Part shown: positions 1 through 11,382 of the stretch, one piece after another
Layout: the number at the start of each line of letters is the position of its first letter
How positions within the stretch are numbered: the stretch's first letter is position 1
NCBI GenBank assembly: GCA_037074765.1
Contig: JBAMDO010000225.1
Coordinates: forward strand, 23,838 to 87,837
Direction: 5' to 3'
Origin: Mansonella perstans
Taxonomy: Eukaryota > Nematoda > Chromadorea > Rhabditida > Onchocercidae
DNA length: 64,000 nt
Notes under the pieces: model-generated
Database searches by the model: none
The model's input: the letters and a program-made list of their open reading frames with translations, nothing else
Told to the model about the DNA's origin: nothing
Made by a program: the position numbers and the translations under genes

Positions 1-187
1 TGGGAAAAATTTGGATAGAAGATGAAGGTTCATATCTGTTTCGAGTTTTTTTGTCGTTATAATTTTCAACCTTCACTTGCTTTGTTATGGCACTTCAGCG
101 CTTTTAATTTGTTGGAAAATCACTATAGCGAATTTTATTCTTGCTAAATTTGTAAGATTTTAACATATGTATATTGACAATTTTCAG

Positions 188-262
188 GATAAGTCAAAGA
201 AAGGTATTGTGCAAGGAAAACCAGTGGTAGTGAAAGGACATCGGCCACCGAAACGTACTTGA
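188..262 (+). CDS. Last exon of an unidentified protein gene (5' part outside window)
   Basis: A TTTTCAG acceptor at 181-187 opens a 25-codon frame that ends in TGA at 260-262. The translated tail is strongly basic and proline-containing (starts DKSKKGIVQGKP, ends GHRPPKRT). The rest of the gene lies to the left of the window, so the product cannot be identified. The assignment as a terminal exon rests on the clean acceptor, the in-frame stop, and a local base composition richer in G+C than the flanks. The frame assumes phase 0 entry. Confidence 0.5.
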   Translation, partial: DKSKKGIVQGKPVVVKGHRPPKRT

Positions 263-592
263 AACCTTCGCAATTTTCTAGGTTATGTAAATGAATTTAT
301 TGTTAACCGGCATTGATGGGATGTTCCTTTATATTTTGTTTAGGTGATTTTAGGAACTAGGTATTCGCAAGAATAATGGGAAAAACTGAAAGATACATAC
401 TTTCAATCAAGATGATATTTTTTTTTTAGAAAACTTATCGATTAAGGTTGGTGAGTTCTTGTCACATTTTCCGAAATATAAAAAAAATAAGTTCATATGT
501 CTTTTTTTTCGACAGTTTTGTTAGTGATTTAATGATATACTTTCTGTTGTATCAACTAGTCTTTTTTTTATTCACACTTTGTTTCACTGTCT

Positions 593-981
593 TCAGTTCA
601 AGAGCTGATTTGGAAATATTTTTTTTGATTGGCAAAGAAACTTGAATTAATTTAAAACAAAAGTTTATATTTTCTTGCGTCTGCAATAATTTATTGATTT
701 GAATTTCTTTAAAATCATTGACTTACGTTTTTCTCTTGGATTTTCATATTTCTGTCCTTTGTTTTCTTTTGTTTTTTCATAATTGCTTTATATACAGTTT
801 TGAACTTTTTAGTATTTCTGAAAATAGGAGGAGGTAATTTTTTTGTGAACTGCGTTTTCTTAGGGAAGATAGAAGCTGTTCCCAAAGAAGAAGGAGAAAG
901 TTGTTCATTAGGTATTGCTTTATTTCTGGCAGCATGCAGTTTGTTTGCAAATTTAATATCGCAATGTGATTTTAAAGGCAT
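593..981 (-). CDS. Candidate small basic protein, two exons, unknown function
   Basis: A minus-strand acceptor (TTTAATTTAG) just above 1000 is followed after 19 bases by ATG at 981. The frame runs for 85 codons to a canonical donor (AAC|GTAAGT; exon 981-727). An 86-base intron with a TTCAAG acceptor leads to a short exon, 640-593, ending in TGA. This gives about 100 residues rich in Lys, Pro and Phe, with no domain I recognise. The acceptor at 1000 could be a spliced-leader trans-splice site, which would make the gene complete. It could equally be an internal acceptor, since the frame continues upstream to 1000 in phase 1. A lysine-rich open frame at 1552-1370 on the same strand might belong to the same or another gene, but I could not join it in phase. 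Opposite-strand frames here are taken as shadows. A chance ORF remains possible. Confidence 0.33.
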
Positions 982-3475
982 TGCAGAATCTTTTCTGTTC
1001 CTAAATTAAAAAAGTTTTTTATTAAAAAGTTGAGTGCAAACTTCATTATTAGAAAATTGGGTGGACTTTAAATGTGACGTGAGTAAAACATTTTCGTCAA
1101 TTATGTTTGTTCATAGTTTCGAATCATTCCAGTTTAATTTTAGAGAAGTTAATGATTACGACTTTTGCTCTATTAAATTAGTTAGAAAGTGCGAAATAGC
1201 AGATACATATTGATCATTTTATTAGAATGAGCATTGATATTTATTAATGTTGATCGTTTTTGGTTTGTCTACGCGGTTTGTCTACAGTCTACTGGGTTAT
1301 TTTGTTTTCCGGTTTTTCTTCTAGATAATTTCTAAACGTGTCGGTTAATTAAATAATAGCATGTTCTCTCTAATTATGCAATGGATCTCCAGATGGAGTT
1401 CTAAGTTTAAATCTTCGTCCATGTTTAATGGCAATTGGAAATGAAAACTGCTTAATTCCGCAAATTTTTTTACTTACTGGTAGTTTCATTAATTTTTTTT
1501 CTTTTGACTTCTTTCTTCTTATGCGTGGATATTTTTCTTCGTCTTCAAGCAATTTTGTCGTTTTTTCAAATTCTTACCGTTAAGTCTTTTTTTGTTGTTC
1601 GGGACATTTTTTTTTTATCGAAAATTCTATGCCAGTATGGTTATTGTTGCTGGGAGCATTCCTCTCATTTGTATATCATATCACTTTTTTTCCTAAAAAT
1701 TTAATGATTGTCAGAGTAAAATTTATTTATTGCAGATTATTTCGTCTTTTCAGTAAATATTTATTTGTTACTGATTATTTCATCTCTTCAGTAAATATAT
1801 CTTGTAGTCATTGCTAACATCAAAATCAGCTTATCAGGTTATCCAGTACAGATTTTCCGATGGTGACTGCACCGAACGCCAATAACGGTTTTATAGAGGA
1901 GGTTGCCAGATATCACGTTTAACACAATTTTGATAAACTGATATATTAGTCTGATAGAATTGTGGTTAGTCCGACTCTTAGCAGGCTCACAGTTCTTGTG
2001 AACTTTCAGGGTCATTTTTATTCCAGCATTCATTGCTTATCCATAATCAGTGCAATGTAGTAAAAAATTTGATATCCATCAACTGATATAAAGAATGAAT
2101 TCAAAAAAAAAAACAAACAAAAATTAATCGATCAACTGAGTAAAGGAAACATGCAGTGGTTAGTAACGAGTTTTCCCTAAGACATTTGCAATTTTACATT
2201 ATATTAATTGATTGAGCTTTCTTACCAGTGTTATCAATACTGAAATTTTGTCAAAATATTCAAACATCCTAGCTAATATTGCTAGTAATTTACTTATTAT
2301 TTTCGATTTTACAATTACAGTGTGATAGAGTGACATAACTTTCACAAAATTCTATTTTTTTTGGAATAACTAGTTATTATTTTCATCTTTCTTATTTCAA
2401 AACTATTTCCATTTTTTCTAATGAACCGAATGTCGAATTTCAAATCACTGAAGCTGATATTAGCTCTGTATTGCACTTCAACTTTTGTATATGAAATTCT
2501 AAACATGTTAGCTGGAGTATTGAAATATTATATCGAAGCTTTGGAGTAAATTTGAAAATTTTCCAATTTTTTTTCTAGATGTCTAGGCTAAAAAACATTT
2601 GTGCAAATAAATGTGCTTTACTATGATGCTTAGATTTTTCATTGTCCTACTCTATTTATGATTTGATGACAGTTTAACTATTTAATATACAAATCGATGC
2701 GATGTGAAATAATGCAAAACACTGTAATGATAACAGCATTTGTTAAGGTGAGTCAACATGAATCAACAAAATTATAATGATGAATTAAAAGAAAAAGAGA
2801 CTATGGTATATTATTGAAAGAAAACATGACTTATTGGCCTTATTATAAAAGCCTTATCGTGTAGTAGCCAGAAAATGATACATTGATTTCATCTTTTAAT
2901 GCTATTCTTCATCATTACTAACAGATCATTAAATTAGGAAATTTTTGATGAAATACTTATGATGTACTATTTATTACTTTTATAAATATTTATCAATAAA
3001 TGTCACTGATCATTTTAGTGATAATTTTGCAATGTCAATGCTATTTTGTGATTTTCTTTCATCTGTTATAATTTGAATGATGATAGCATGTAATACTGTT
3101 CCATTTATGATAAACTACAACAATGATAAAATTTCAGACAGAAATGGTAATCAATTAAGCATAATATTTGCGGATAAAAGAAAATATCTTAAAAAAAAAA
3201 TACCAAAAGAACATTTGCATATTTGATATGACCTGTACAAATGTAGGCTGTGCAAAAATTTCTTAGGTATTATTTTCCTTGCAAATATTTAGTTTATTCA
3301 CATGTGTATGGTTTAAGCAGTAATTCATTTTCCTTCTTTAGGGAAAGTTTTTTTTGTTGTTGAATTTCTAGAAAAATTTTTTTAATTTCTCAAAAGTGAC
3401 ATCAAAAAATTGTTTGATATATAGTAAAAGTTTTTTCTATTGCAGAAGACTTTCAGCTATGTACAACGTTATGCA
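982..3475. other. Mostly non-coding, AT-rich intergenic stretch
   Basis: No gene could be built here. Two places stand out. A minus-strand lysine-rich frame at 1370-1552 has donor-like sites but no convincing splice partner. A less AT-rich block at about 1840-2035 contains a short GTTC-TTGT-GAAC hairpin and an open minus-strand frame without good splice sites. The right end should hold the promoter or outron of the COQ10 gene. Confidence 0.5.
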
Positions 3476-3479
3476 ATGA
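3459..3479 (+). promoter_or_regulatory. Short upstream ORF whose stop overlaps the COQ10 start
   Basis: Downstream of the acceptor at 3445 the first ATG (3459) opens a six-codon frame. Its TGA (3477-3479) overlaps the proposed COQ10 ATG (3476-3478) as ATGA. If the transcript begins at the 3446 acceptor through trans-splicing, ribosomes would meet this uORF first. If there is an upstream coding exon instead, the feature has no meaning, because the COQ10 frame is open back to 3446. Confidence 0.4.
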
Positions 3480-5010
3480 TACTGCGATACGTTTATTTCA
3501 TACAACGAAGGAATTTTTTCCATTCGTTGAAACAGCTGGCAAATTTAAAAGAATATCAGGAAAAACGTCTTGTTGGGTAACATTTTAATGCATTTGTTCA
3601 ATCAAGATTTTTAAACTTCTGAACTTCCAATATTTGCACATATTTGAAAGCTTGAAATACATGAACGAATAGTAGAAATTCATGTGAAATTTTAATATAA
3701 ATTTAATAACTGATTAAACAGTTACTCAGACTTCTTAATCACATAGGACTTTTTGACTCTTCATTAAGAGTAATGATAGTTATGATTGTAAAATCAATAA
3801 AGAAACGGCAAACTTTTCTTCTTATCAATTTCTATCTTCTAGAAGAATTGAGGTATTATGTTTTGATAATTGAACTATAATCTAGATACAACATCTAGCG
3901 GTTTATTATTTGTTAGATGAATTGGCAAAGGTTTGCTTTTCATTCAATAATATCTACACTTTGAATACAGATAAGATTTGCAGTTGCAGTTTGTTAGAGT
4001 AATAATTTTATATTGTGCTGATTTTCAGATACACTGCAGAGGAGATGTTCAATATTACAGCAAATGTATCTGAATATCCCGAATTCGTACCATGGTGTCG
4101 AAGTGCCAGTGTTACAGTAAGTCATTTTTTCTGTCTTTAATTTAATTCTTTATAAATAATAAGACTACAAAAATGGCATAGTGTATGATGAGGATGCAGA
4201 TATTGGCAGTCATTTAACAAAAGCCAAGAATAGTCATTTATATATTTATTTATGGCTTATGTCATAGTATATCTTGACGATAATCTTTTATTGCATTTTT
4301 TAGTTGTCACAAAGTTGATATGTTTGCAGAAACATTCACCAAATTTGTCCATTGCTCAACTGCAGATCGGCTTCCCACCTCTTTGTGAAACGTACACATC
4401 TCGAGTTTCGACTATAAAACCAAGCATAGTTCGGGTAAATTATCTTATGATTTTAATATTTTTGAATTTTTTTAGATATCATTTAATCCAATTTAACTCT
4501 ATTGACAATTTGACGTGAGAGTGTACAGTATGAATATTGCGATATGTATTTAATATTTTAAGATACTATGTTACTTTTCTTTTCCTTTTCTTTTTTATTT
4601 TCCAGAATAATGAAAAGTATATTTTTATTTTCCCAAATGTGACTGATTAATCGATAAGCGTACGTATTGAAAACTGTTTTTTCCTTCAAAGAAATAAGTT
4701 TTTATAAGAATTTGTTCCGGAAAACTATATTATGTTTCAGTCCGTATGTACCGACAAAACACTATTCAAAACTCTGGAATCAATATGGCAGTTCAGTGCG
4801 GGTCAAACTAACAATACTCGTTCTTGTACTCTAGTGTTCAGTCTTATCTTTGAATTCCAGTCAACATTTCATACTTTCCTTGCACATCAGTTTTTCGATC
4901 ATGTTGTGCAAAGTATGGTAGTAGCATTTTTAAAGCGAGCTGAAACAAAGTATGGCCAACCATCCTTCGATCATTACAGAAACTTTGAAATTCTAAAAAA
5001 AGTTCGGTAG
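3476..5010 (+). CDS. coq10: COQ10 coenzyme Q-binding START-domain protein, mitochondrial
   Basis: Four exons, 3476-3576, 4029-4116, 4330-4434 and 4741-5010, join in phase to give 187 residues. COQ10 proteins are START/polyketide-cyclase-fold lipid carriers. They bind coenzyme Q in the inner mitochondrial membrane and are needed for its use in respiration and its efficient synthesis. Family landmarks read directly: the opening GYTAEEMF, FVPWC after a SEYPEF stretch, the GFPPLCETYTSRVS segment, VCTD, LESIWQF, the FEFQSTFHTFLA helix start, and the closing FFDHVVQSMVVAF helix followed by KYG. The first about 30 residues are basic and hydrophobic, fitting a mitochondrial presequence. The start ATG at 3476 was chosen because it is the first in-frame Met after the acceptor at 3445; the frame stays open to that acceptor, so an extra 5' exon is possible. 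The 3' end converges with the RDE-4-like gene. Confidence 0.9.
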
Positions 5011-6709
5011 TAATATTGAAAAACTGTTTGCTTGTATCAATGAATATTGTTATAATAGTAGTAGCAATGATTCGTCTTCCTAGTTGCTTTCTTTATCCTA
5101 TTTTTGGCCAAAAATTTATTATTAATTATTAACTTATTATTATTACTGTTATTATTATTATTTTTATTATTATCATTATTTGTCATTATTATTTATTATT
5201 ATTATTATTATTATTATCATTAATATTGACTATTATTATTTATTATTCATTATTGTTTTTACTTATATTATTATTAGCTAACATTAGAACAACATGTGGT
5301 GCTGCAAAATGCATCTGATTCTAATTAATAAGACAAGAGATAAAGAGGAAATTAAATGTATTGAAAAAGAATTTTATGCAAAAAATAAGAAAGCAATAAT
5401 AAATATAAAAAGAGAAATAAGAATTGTCCATAAATGAATTAAAAATAAGATTTGCTGGTAGTTGATGAGGGAAAGGAAGAAAGAAAATGTGAACCGGTAA
5501 TAGCGGGTTAGCTTAGAAAAAAAAAAGCCGGTGAATTGGTGCAACCCGATGAACAAGAACGGGTCAGAAGGTATACAAGTTGAAAACAGGTGAAAAGAAA
5601 ACAAAACAGGTAAATTAGGTATTTCCAAATTAGGTGCATTCTCCAATATGAAAATTAATTAATGTGATGATTTAGTTTTGTTTTAATTTTCAACTGATAT
5701 TTGTTTAGCCGTAAATTTTTGTGCTTCTTCTTGTGTCATATTATTAAAATCATTTTACGTAGTTTATTTGTGTTTGTTGACAGTATGAGAAAGAATAATG
5801 GACAATTCAATTAAACGAAATATTTTTTTTTTGTTTTTATTGTTAGGACCTCTTTATAAAATAATAATAATCATGTGAGTATCAAACAGAACATATTTTA
5901 CTAAATGATAAATGGGATTTAATATGAAATTTATTAAGCAATTAATGAAGCTGATTTTATATAGTTCATTTTTAATTACAATAAAGCATTCCAATAGAAT
6001 ATATTTTTCAGACGTCATTAAAAAGAAATCTTAGTATTTGATAGAATCAATGATATAATTCTAGCTTATAAAATATGGTTTGATGTAAAAATTCCAATTG
6101 ATTTTTTACTTTTTAAAAATACGTAATGAGAATAGAACGAGAAATTGTCGCATTCGTATGGAAATGTACTCGTTAGCTCGGAACTTAAAAAGCATTGGAA
6201 AGTTTATTAACCTACTTTTCCATAATATATGTAATGATTTTATTTCCAGAGTAATTAGAAGCTAAATTATGATGGATATTAGGATGAATCGTTGGTTATT
6301 AATAAAAATGAGTTTTTTTTTTACCCGTTCAGGTTAAGTCTTCGACTTATCGAATATTTAGTTGTATTGAGGGATTGATGGTCTGAGAAAAATCGCTTTA
6401 TTCAAGCACCAAATAGGATTGCAGTGTAACTGTCAACATGACATGGACATGAATCGCAAAGAATTTTAAAATTTCGAATGATAAACAAAATTAATCTAAT
6501 GAGCTGCTGTCCAGTTAAATATCAATCTCACGAATCAATTTGTAACAAAACAAATCTGGAAGAAATGCAGATCTTCTGTTGATATATATTTTGGCTGTTT
6601 AAGTAAAATATGAAAATAACAAACTTTTCCTTTTGATGTAAAGACAGAAGCAACAAATTTCTAAGTATATATGAAATTAATGCAACAATTACTTGAATTG
6701 GCAGCGTCC
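5011..6709. other. Intergenic region between convergent COQ10 and rde-4-like genes
   Basis: It should contain both 3' UTRs. An ATT/TTA microsatellite lies at 5116-5276. A purine-rich, less AT-rich island at about 5485-5640 carries CGGGTT and AACCCG (possible stem) and repeated ACAGGTRAA motifs. The open frame on the minus strand of that island is Phe-rich low complexity and was rejected as coding. A TCTTCGACTT-type small hairpin occurs near 6345. Nothing else seen. Confidence 0.5.
5116..5276. repeat. ATT/TTA trinucleotide microsatellite
   Basis: About 160 bases dominated by imperfect TTA/ATT repeats, directly visible, in the 3' flank of the COQ10 gene. Confidence 0.9.
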
Positions 6710-9700
6710 CTAATGCTTTTCTGATGAATAATTTCGACTACCATTTTCTGGAGAACTTTTTGACCGTGTTAAAGAATTAGACGTCACTTGTGACTCTGGC
6801 TGATCGCTAGAATTTCGCCCTGGCTCGGAAGTGCGTATAAACAATTCTAAATGTATAAGTGCATTTCGTGCAGCGTGATCTTTCGCATCTGTTTCTGTCG
6901 CTCCAAATCCATAAAATGCGTTTTTCATATCATTAGGACCATTAAGTGAAAGCATGCATTGAAGGTTACCTGAAATTATGAAATATATAATCTCAAAAAT
7001 ACTTAACTTCTTATTAAATTATTTGCTTTAAACTATTTTCCAATCCCTATCTACCAATTTAACTGAAGCAAGCAAAATACTTTTATGATAGTTAAAAGAA
7101 GACATACCATCCAAATCTGGTTCAAAAAATATAAATTTCAGCTCCTGATTCAGAAAAATTTTGTTGATATTTTCATCACCAGAATTAATCAATTCGGTCA
7201 ATTTTTCTGTGAGACCTTTTGCATCAAAATCATTTCCAAATACAGCATGGACTTTCTGCAACGATTCTGGATGCAGTGCATCGGTTGATGCACCGATGGA
7301 GTTCTGAATAGTTCTCTTATTAAAGCTTAGAAATCATAACTGAATAAATTTAAAGAAATTATGTTTCGAGAATTATAAAATTTGTTGGCCCAAACTTTAA
7401 TTACTTACCATATTTTCATGTGCCATAAATTCACCAGTGTTTGTAACTTCCTGACCTCCATCAGCAGCAGCAGGAGCAGCAAGCGCTGCATTTTCAACAT
7501 CATCTACCAAATCTTTGCAATTTTCTAATTGGGCGTACATTTTTTGAGCTGCTAGAGTCTTCGCTAACTGTAACACATTTCATATTTATTCAAAAGAAAC
7601 TATAAAAATTCTTTCGAACTAGCTAACCTACTTTAACTGAAATATCTTATTATAAAACAAAGTAAATTTATAATCAAGCAAAAAAAGAGAAATGGTTGGA
7701 AAGAGCAAAACTAAGACAGCGTAAAAATTACAGAAAAAAATCTTCGAATAGACATTATCGCAAATAATTTTGAAACATATTAATGATTTACTTTTTTTGT
7801 TTTTCCATGCGCCATTACATGAATCTTCCCTATTTTACATGAAACAGTGAAAATTCGTTGATTTGGAGGCCCGTCTTCATCAATTTCATAAGTAGCATTT
7901 AATAACTTCAGCTTTTGGCACCTAAAATGGCACAAAATTAGGGGCTTTAAGATTGCCATTGAAAATAAAAATATTCTAAGTTTAGTTCACGATTCGTTAA
8001 CCAAATATGTTACACATATAAAGCTTTATTACACAATGTATTACACAGATAAAGCTTTGCGACAATATAAAGGTTCGAACCTTTCGTTTACTTTTCCCAC
8101 CCAGTTCTCTACAACAGAATCATCAGCGATTCCGCGACTTTGAAAATCAGTCGTCAAGCTCTCCCTGCAAAACAAAGAGAAATCTTAAAACCCTAACAAT
8201 TGTTTCAACATAAAGAAAAAAGCCTTGTGCAGCATCCAGAGTTAAGTATACTAGTTCAGATGTTTTAGAATTTCAAGAATTTCAAAATGGAATTTCAAAA
8301 ATTTCAAATTTAGAATTTCAATTTCAGAATTAGAATTTAGAAGTTTTAGAAATAGAATTTAGAGTTTTAGTGTTCAGGTTCCCAAATAAGTGTCATACAT
8401 TTCGAAATGTAAATGCCAAAACTAATGAGAATCAGCAAGCTATAACTCATAACACAAATGGTGGAACAGTAACCAGAAGGAAAAACATAACTACTTTCAT
8501 TACTAATCATCATGTATGGTCTCATCATATGTTTGTGTAAGGCTTAAAACCCTACCAATTCGATCTTGAAAGTAAATAAAAAATTAGTTTTTCCTTAATA
8601 CTTAAGATAATGCTACTCACTTCTCCAGTTCACCACCTAAAAAAGCTTCAAGTATTTAATTCCAAGTTTTCCACTTTCGTAGGCACATATGCACCACTTA
8701 TGAAATTTCAAAACGTTCTTACTTAATACCAACTTTTAAACGATCAGACATTTATCCATAGAATTATTAATAAAACAAAAATATGACGATTTCATATTAC
8801 ATTTGTTAAAGAAATAGAATTTGTAATTTATACAATCTGGACAGTTATAATTAAGAGCATATTTGCAACAAATCTGAGTCTGGAAAAAGATATAACTTAC
8901 AAGCTAGCCAGTGCTTCTTCTTTTGTTTTACCTAATCCAAAATCACTGAATGATTCCTTCTCAATCATCTGAAGTAATCCAGTAGTTATGCAAATAAATA
9001 TTGCTGATAAGAAAGTCAAAATTATTCCTCAGAATGCCAAAAATTTTAACTAGAAAGCCAAAATCATTCCTTAGAAGGCCAAAGATTTTAACTTTTGATA
9101 TGAATAAGCCAATCTAAACAAGTGTAAGACGAATAACATGTTATATAAACGATGCGTGATATGCAAATCTACGTAATGTTTGGTGATAAGTTATGAATGG
9201 AAACGAAATATACAGTTGCACATCCTTACAAAATCATAAAATAAAATCAGACTGAAGTTCCAAAACTTAAAGCATATGAATAGCACATATATCCCTGATA
9301 TCAAGATTGAAGTATCCAAATTTTTAGAGGCACTTCAAACTACATCCTTCCTCATCAAACAGCAATCAACTAACAATTTTATAATTGTCTCCAAATGATT
9401 TCCTTTAAAATAAAGGACTTCAGAGATAGAATTTCTGTTTTAAAGAGAAAAAAACCTTTTCTAGCATGTATTTTGCAGCCATCTGTTTTGCGATTTTTTT
9501 CGTTCTTCCATAACCAATCGTATGGATACCGTACAATTCACATCGTATCGCAAATGAATTGGACTAAAATGTACTTAATCCGATATTTAAAATAATTTGT
9601 TATATTACTGTTATAAGGAAATGTTATCTGAATTTGTAAAACTTCGAATCACAATTATTTCAAGATAAAGTAAAAAACTGGATCGATTCCACCTCCTCAC

Positions 9701-10357
9701 AACAAGGAGATGATATTATAAAAGATTTCGATTTGCTTAATTATCTGTCTACTTGTCTATACAGATCTATAAGAAACATTTTTACACATCATGAATAACA
9801 AGTATAGATTAAAAATTCCAATTTTACTTCACTAAAAAGCATATATTGCTAACCATTTCTGTGAAACTAGGTGAGAAAATAGGCGGTGAACCATCGTAAT
9901 ACTTTTTACAACCCTCTTCCAGAATACTAACGAATGATTTCGCTGGAGCAACTGATGAACCGGCAGGTAAGGTTGGCAATCGTCCGTTTGCTTGCGTTTC
10001 CGTTATTTGTTCACTATCGTTATCCATCACTTCTAACACTTCCGCCTTTTCAGTTTTATTGCTTTGTTTAGAATTTTTGTTGCCAACCATATCGTCGAAA
10101 TCCACTACTATTGGCTAGAAAATGACAAAGTATATGTTCAGATATGATTTCATGATAAAATAAAATTTGATAAAATACTTAATATTCAATAATATTTGAT
10201 AAAACATCCATACTATGATTCGCTTTTCACTGCGAAATAGATCGATTTATTAACTGTATTATTCTTCTACACTAACCTTTTCACAAATAAAATATTCCGG
10301 TTCACGACTTTTCGATACATCGATATGAGTGAATACTTGATAAAAATTATCCACCAT
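6710..10357 (-). CDS. rde-4: RDE-4-like double-stranded RNA-binding protein
   Basis: Nine minus-strand exons join in phase: 10357-10277, 10114-9854, 9563-9456, 8968-8901, 8164-8081, 7921-7792, 7567-7409, 7303-7108 and 6969-6710. They give 448 residues. RDE-4 binds long dsRNA in the cytoplasm and hands it to Dicer in the nematode exogenous RNAi pathway. dsRBM1 (about residues 87-151) has the helix-2 signature GRTKKIAKQMAAKYML. A linker contains GKTKEEAL, close to TKEEAL in C. elegans RDE-4. dsRBM2 (about 194-260) begins ENWVGK, as in RDE-4, and ends GKTKKLAKTLAAQKMY. A divergent third dsRBM (about 302-406) ends in GFGATETDAKDHAARNALIH. The linker match and the three-motif order separate RDE-4 from Staufen, TRBP or ADAR proteins. 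The start at 10357 is the first ATG of an exon whose frame is open up to a TGA near 10480, so the N-terminus is the least certain part. C. elegans RDE-4 is somewhat shorter. Confidence 0.85.
8265..8370. repeat. GAATTTC/TAGAATTT minisatellite-like cluster
   Basis: Within the intron between exons 4 and 5 of the rde-4-like gene, the words GAATTTC and AGAATTT recur about ten times in about 100 bases with irregular spacing. Confidence 0.7.
9011..9094. repeat. Two tandem 42-bp copies in an rde-4 intron
   Basis: GAAAGTCAAAATTATTCCTC at 9011 is followed exactly 42 bases later, at 9053, by GAAAGCCAAAATCATTCCTT. The similarity continues through GCCAAA(A/G)ATTTTAACT in both copies. A simple tandem duplication with a few substitutions. 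Confidence 0.8.
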
Positions 10358-11382
10358 ATGTGTTATTATGCGTACAGAACTTAAATTCAAATTATGTTCC
10401 AATAAAGAATTCGAAATTAAACCGAAACGATACAACCTCGCAATTCCAGCAGCATAAGTCAAATTAAAGAATACAAATCAGAGTTTAATTTCAAATTAAA
10501 TTTCAATTTAATATTTAAATAAAATCAATTTGTAAATGATACAATGTATGTACATTTTCGTAATCATATAATGTCATCATTGTTCAATCGGAATTGATAT
10601 AAATAAATTTCAGTTAGCAATTCCGTCATTACTCATATTTGAACTGGAAAACTGAATTAAACTGAGTTGGAATTGGAAAAGTAAACTGAAATAAACCCAA
10701 CTAACACAAATGCACCGCCGTCAACCTATGCTTGATAAGCTAACAAACAACTGGAGATAGTCATCATCACATCGTACAGTAAGTAAGAGAGTTGTGAAAA
10801 TAAACTTGAAAATAGAGAGAAGACAGAGATGATTGAGACATATGAAAGAATCATTTATTAGAGATTGAGAAATTCATTCAGTGAATATTATTTTATGATA
10901 GAATCAATATGCAGCAGATGGTAAAACGAAACAAAGAGAGTAAAGATAAGAATGAAACTGCAGGGATTGATGCAAAACATTTAGATATTAGCATAAATTA
11001 ATTGAGGGAACTTTTTTTTACAAAATTGGGTTTAAGTACAAGTTGCAGGAAAAAGCTTTTAGGTTAATTAAATGTTGTTAGCTACCTGTTTATGTTGCTT
11101 CTTCTGTGTAATTAATTATTTTTTCATGTTTTCATTTCTATTTTATGTTTCTTTTATTTTATTTAATTCCAAAAACTAATAGAGAAGTGAAAAATGAATG
11201 AAATTATTTCAAAATTAATATTTCTTTTAATTTTCATTTTTTATTCATTTTTTCGTTTGTAATTAATTATCTAATTTCAGTTACTGATTGATTAAATTGG
11301 ATTGAATTTATTTTAATTTGCATTTTCATCTTTTGTTTTTGCTGAATAATAAAAGATAAGGAATGGATATTTGCAGGATAAT
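10358..11382. promoter_or_regulatory. Divergent intergenic region, probable bidirectional promoter
   Basis: About 1 kb separates the proposed starts of the rde-4-like gene (-) and the 88-residue membrane protein gene (+). The right end holds a TTTGCAG acceptor (11375), which may be a trans-splice site, since ATG follows seven bases later. The left part may still contain a first exon or outron of rde-4. No individual promoter motif can be supported. Confidence 0.4.

Noticed and set aside
1370..1640. Minus-strand frame with ATG (MSRTTKKDL...) and LRTPSGDP-like motif, possible borealin relative
   Set aside because: The ATG-proximal part and the lysine-rich part are in different frames. The only introns that would join them are about 30-35 bases or leave the wrong phase, and the similarity to borealin is a few residues only.
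5374..5646. 90-residue minus-strand ORF
   Set aside because: Almost entirely Phe, Leu, Ile and Ser, as expected from a purine-rich plus strand; no splice sites or start context.
8072..8081. GGTTCGAACC, resembling a tRNA B box
   Set aside because: It spans the exon 5 donor of the rde-4-like gene, and no acceptor stem, anticodon arm or A box could be found around it.
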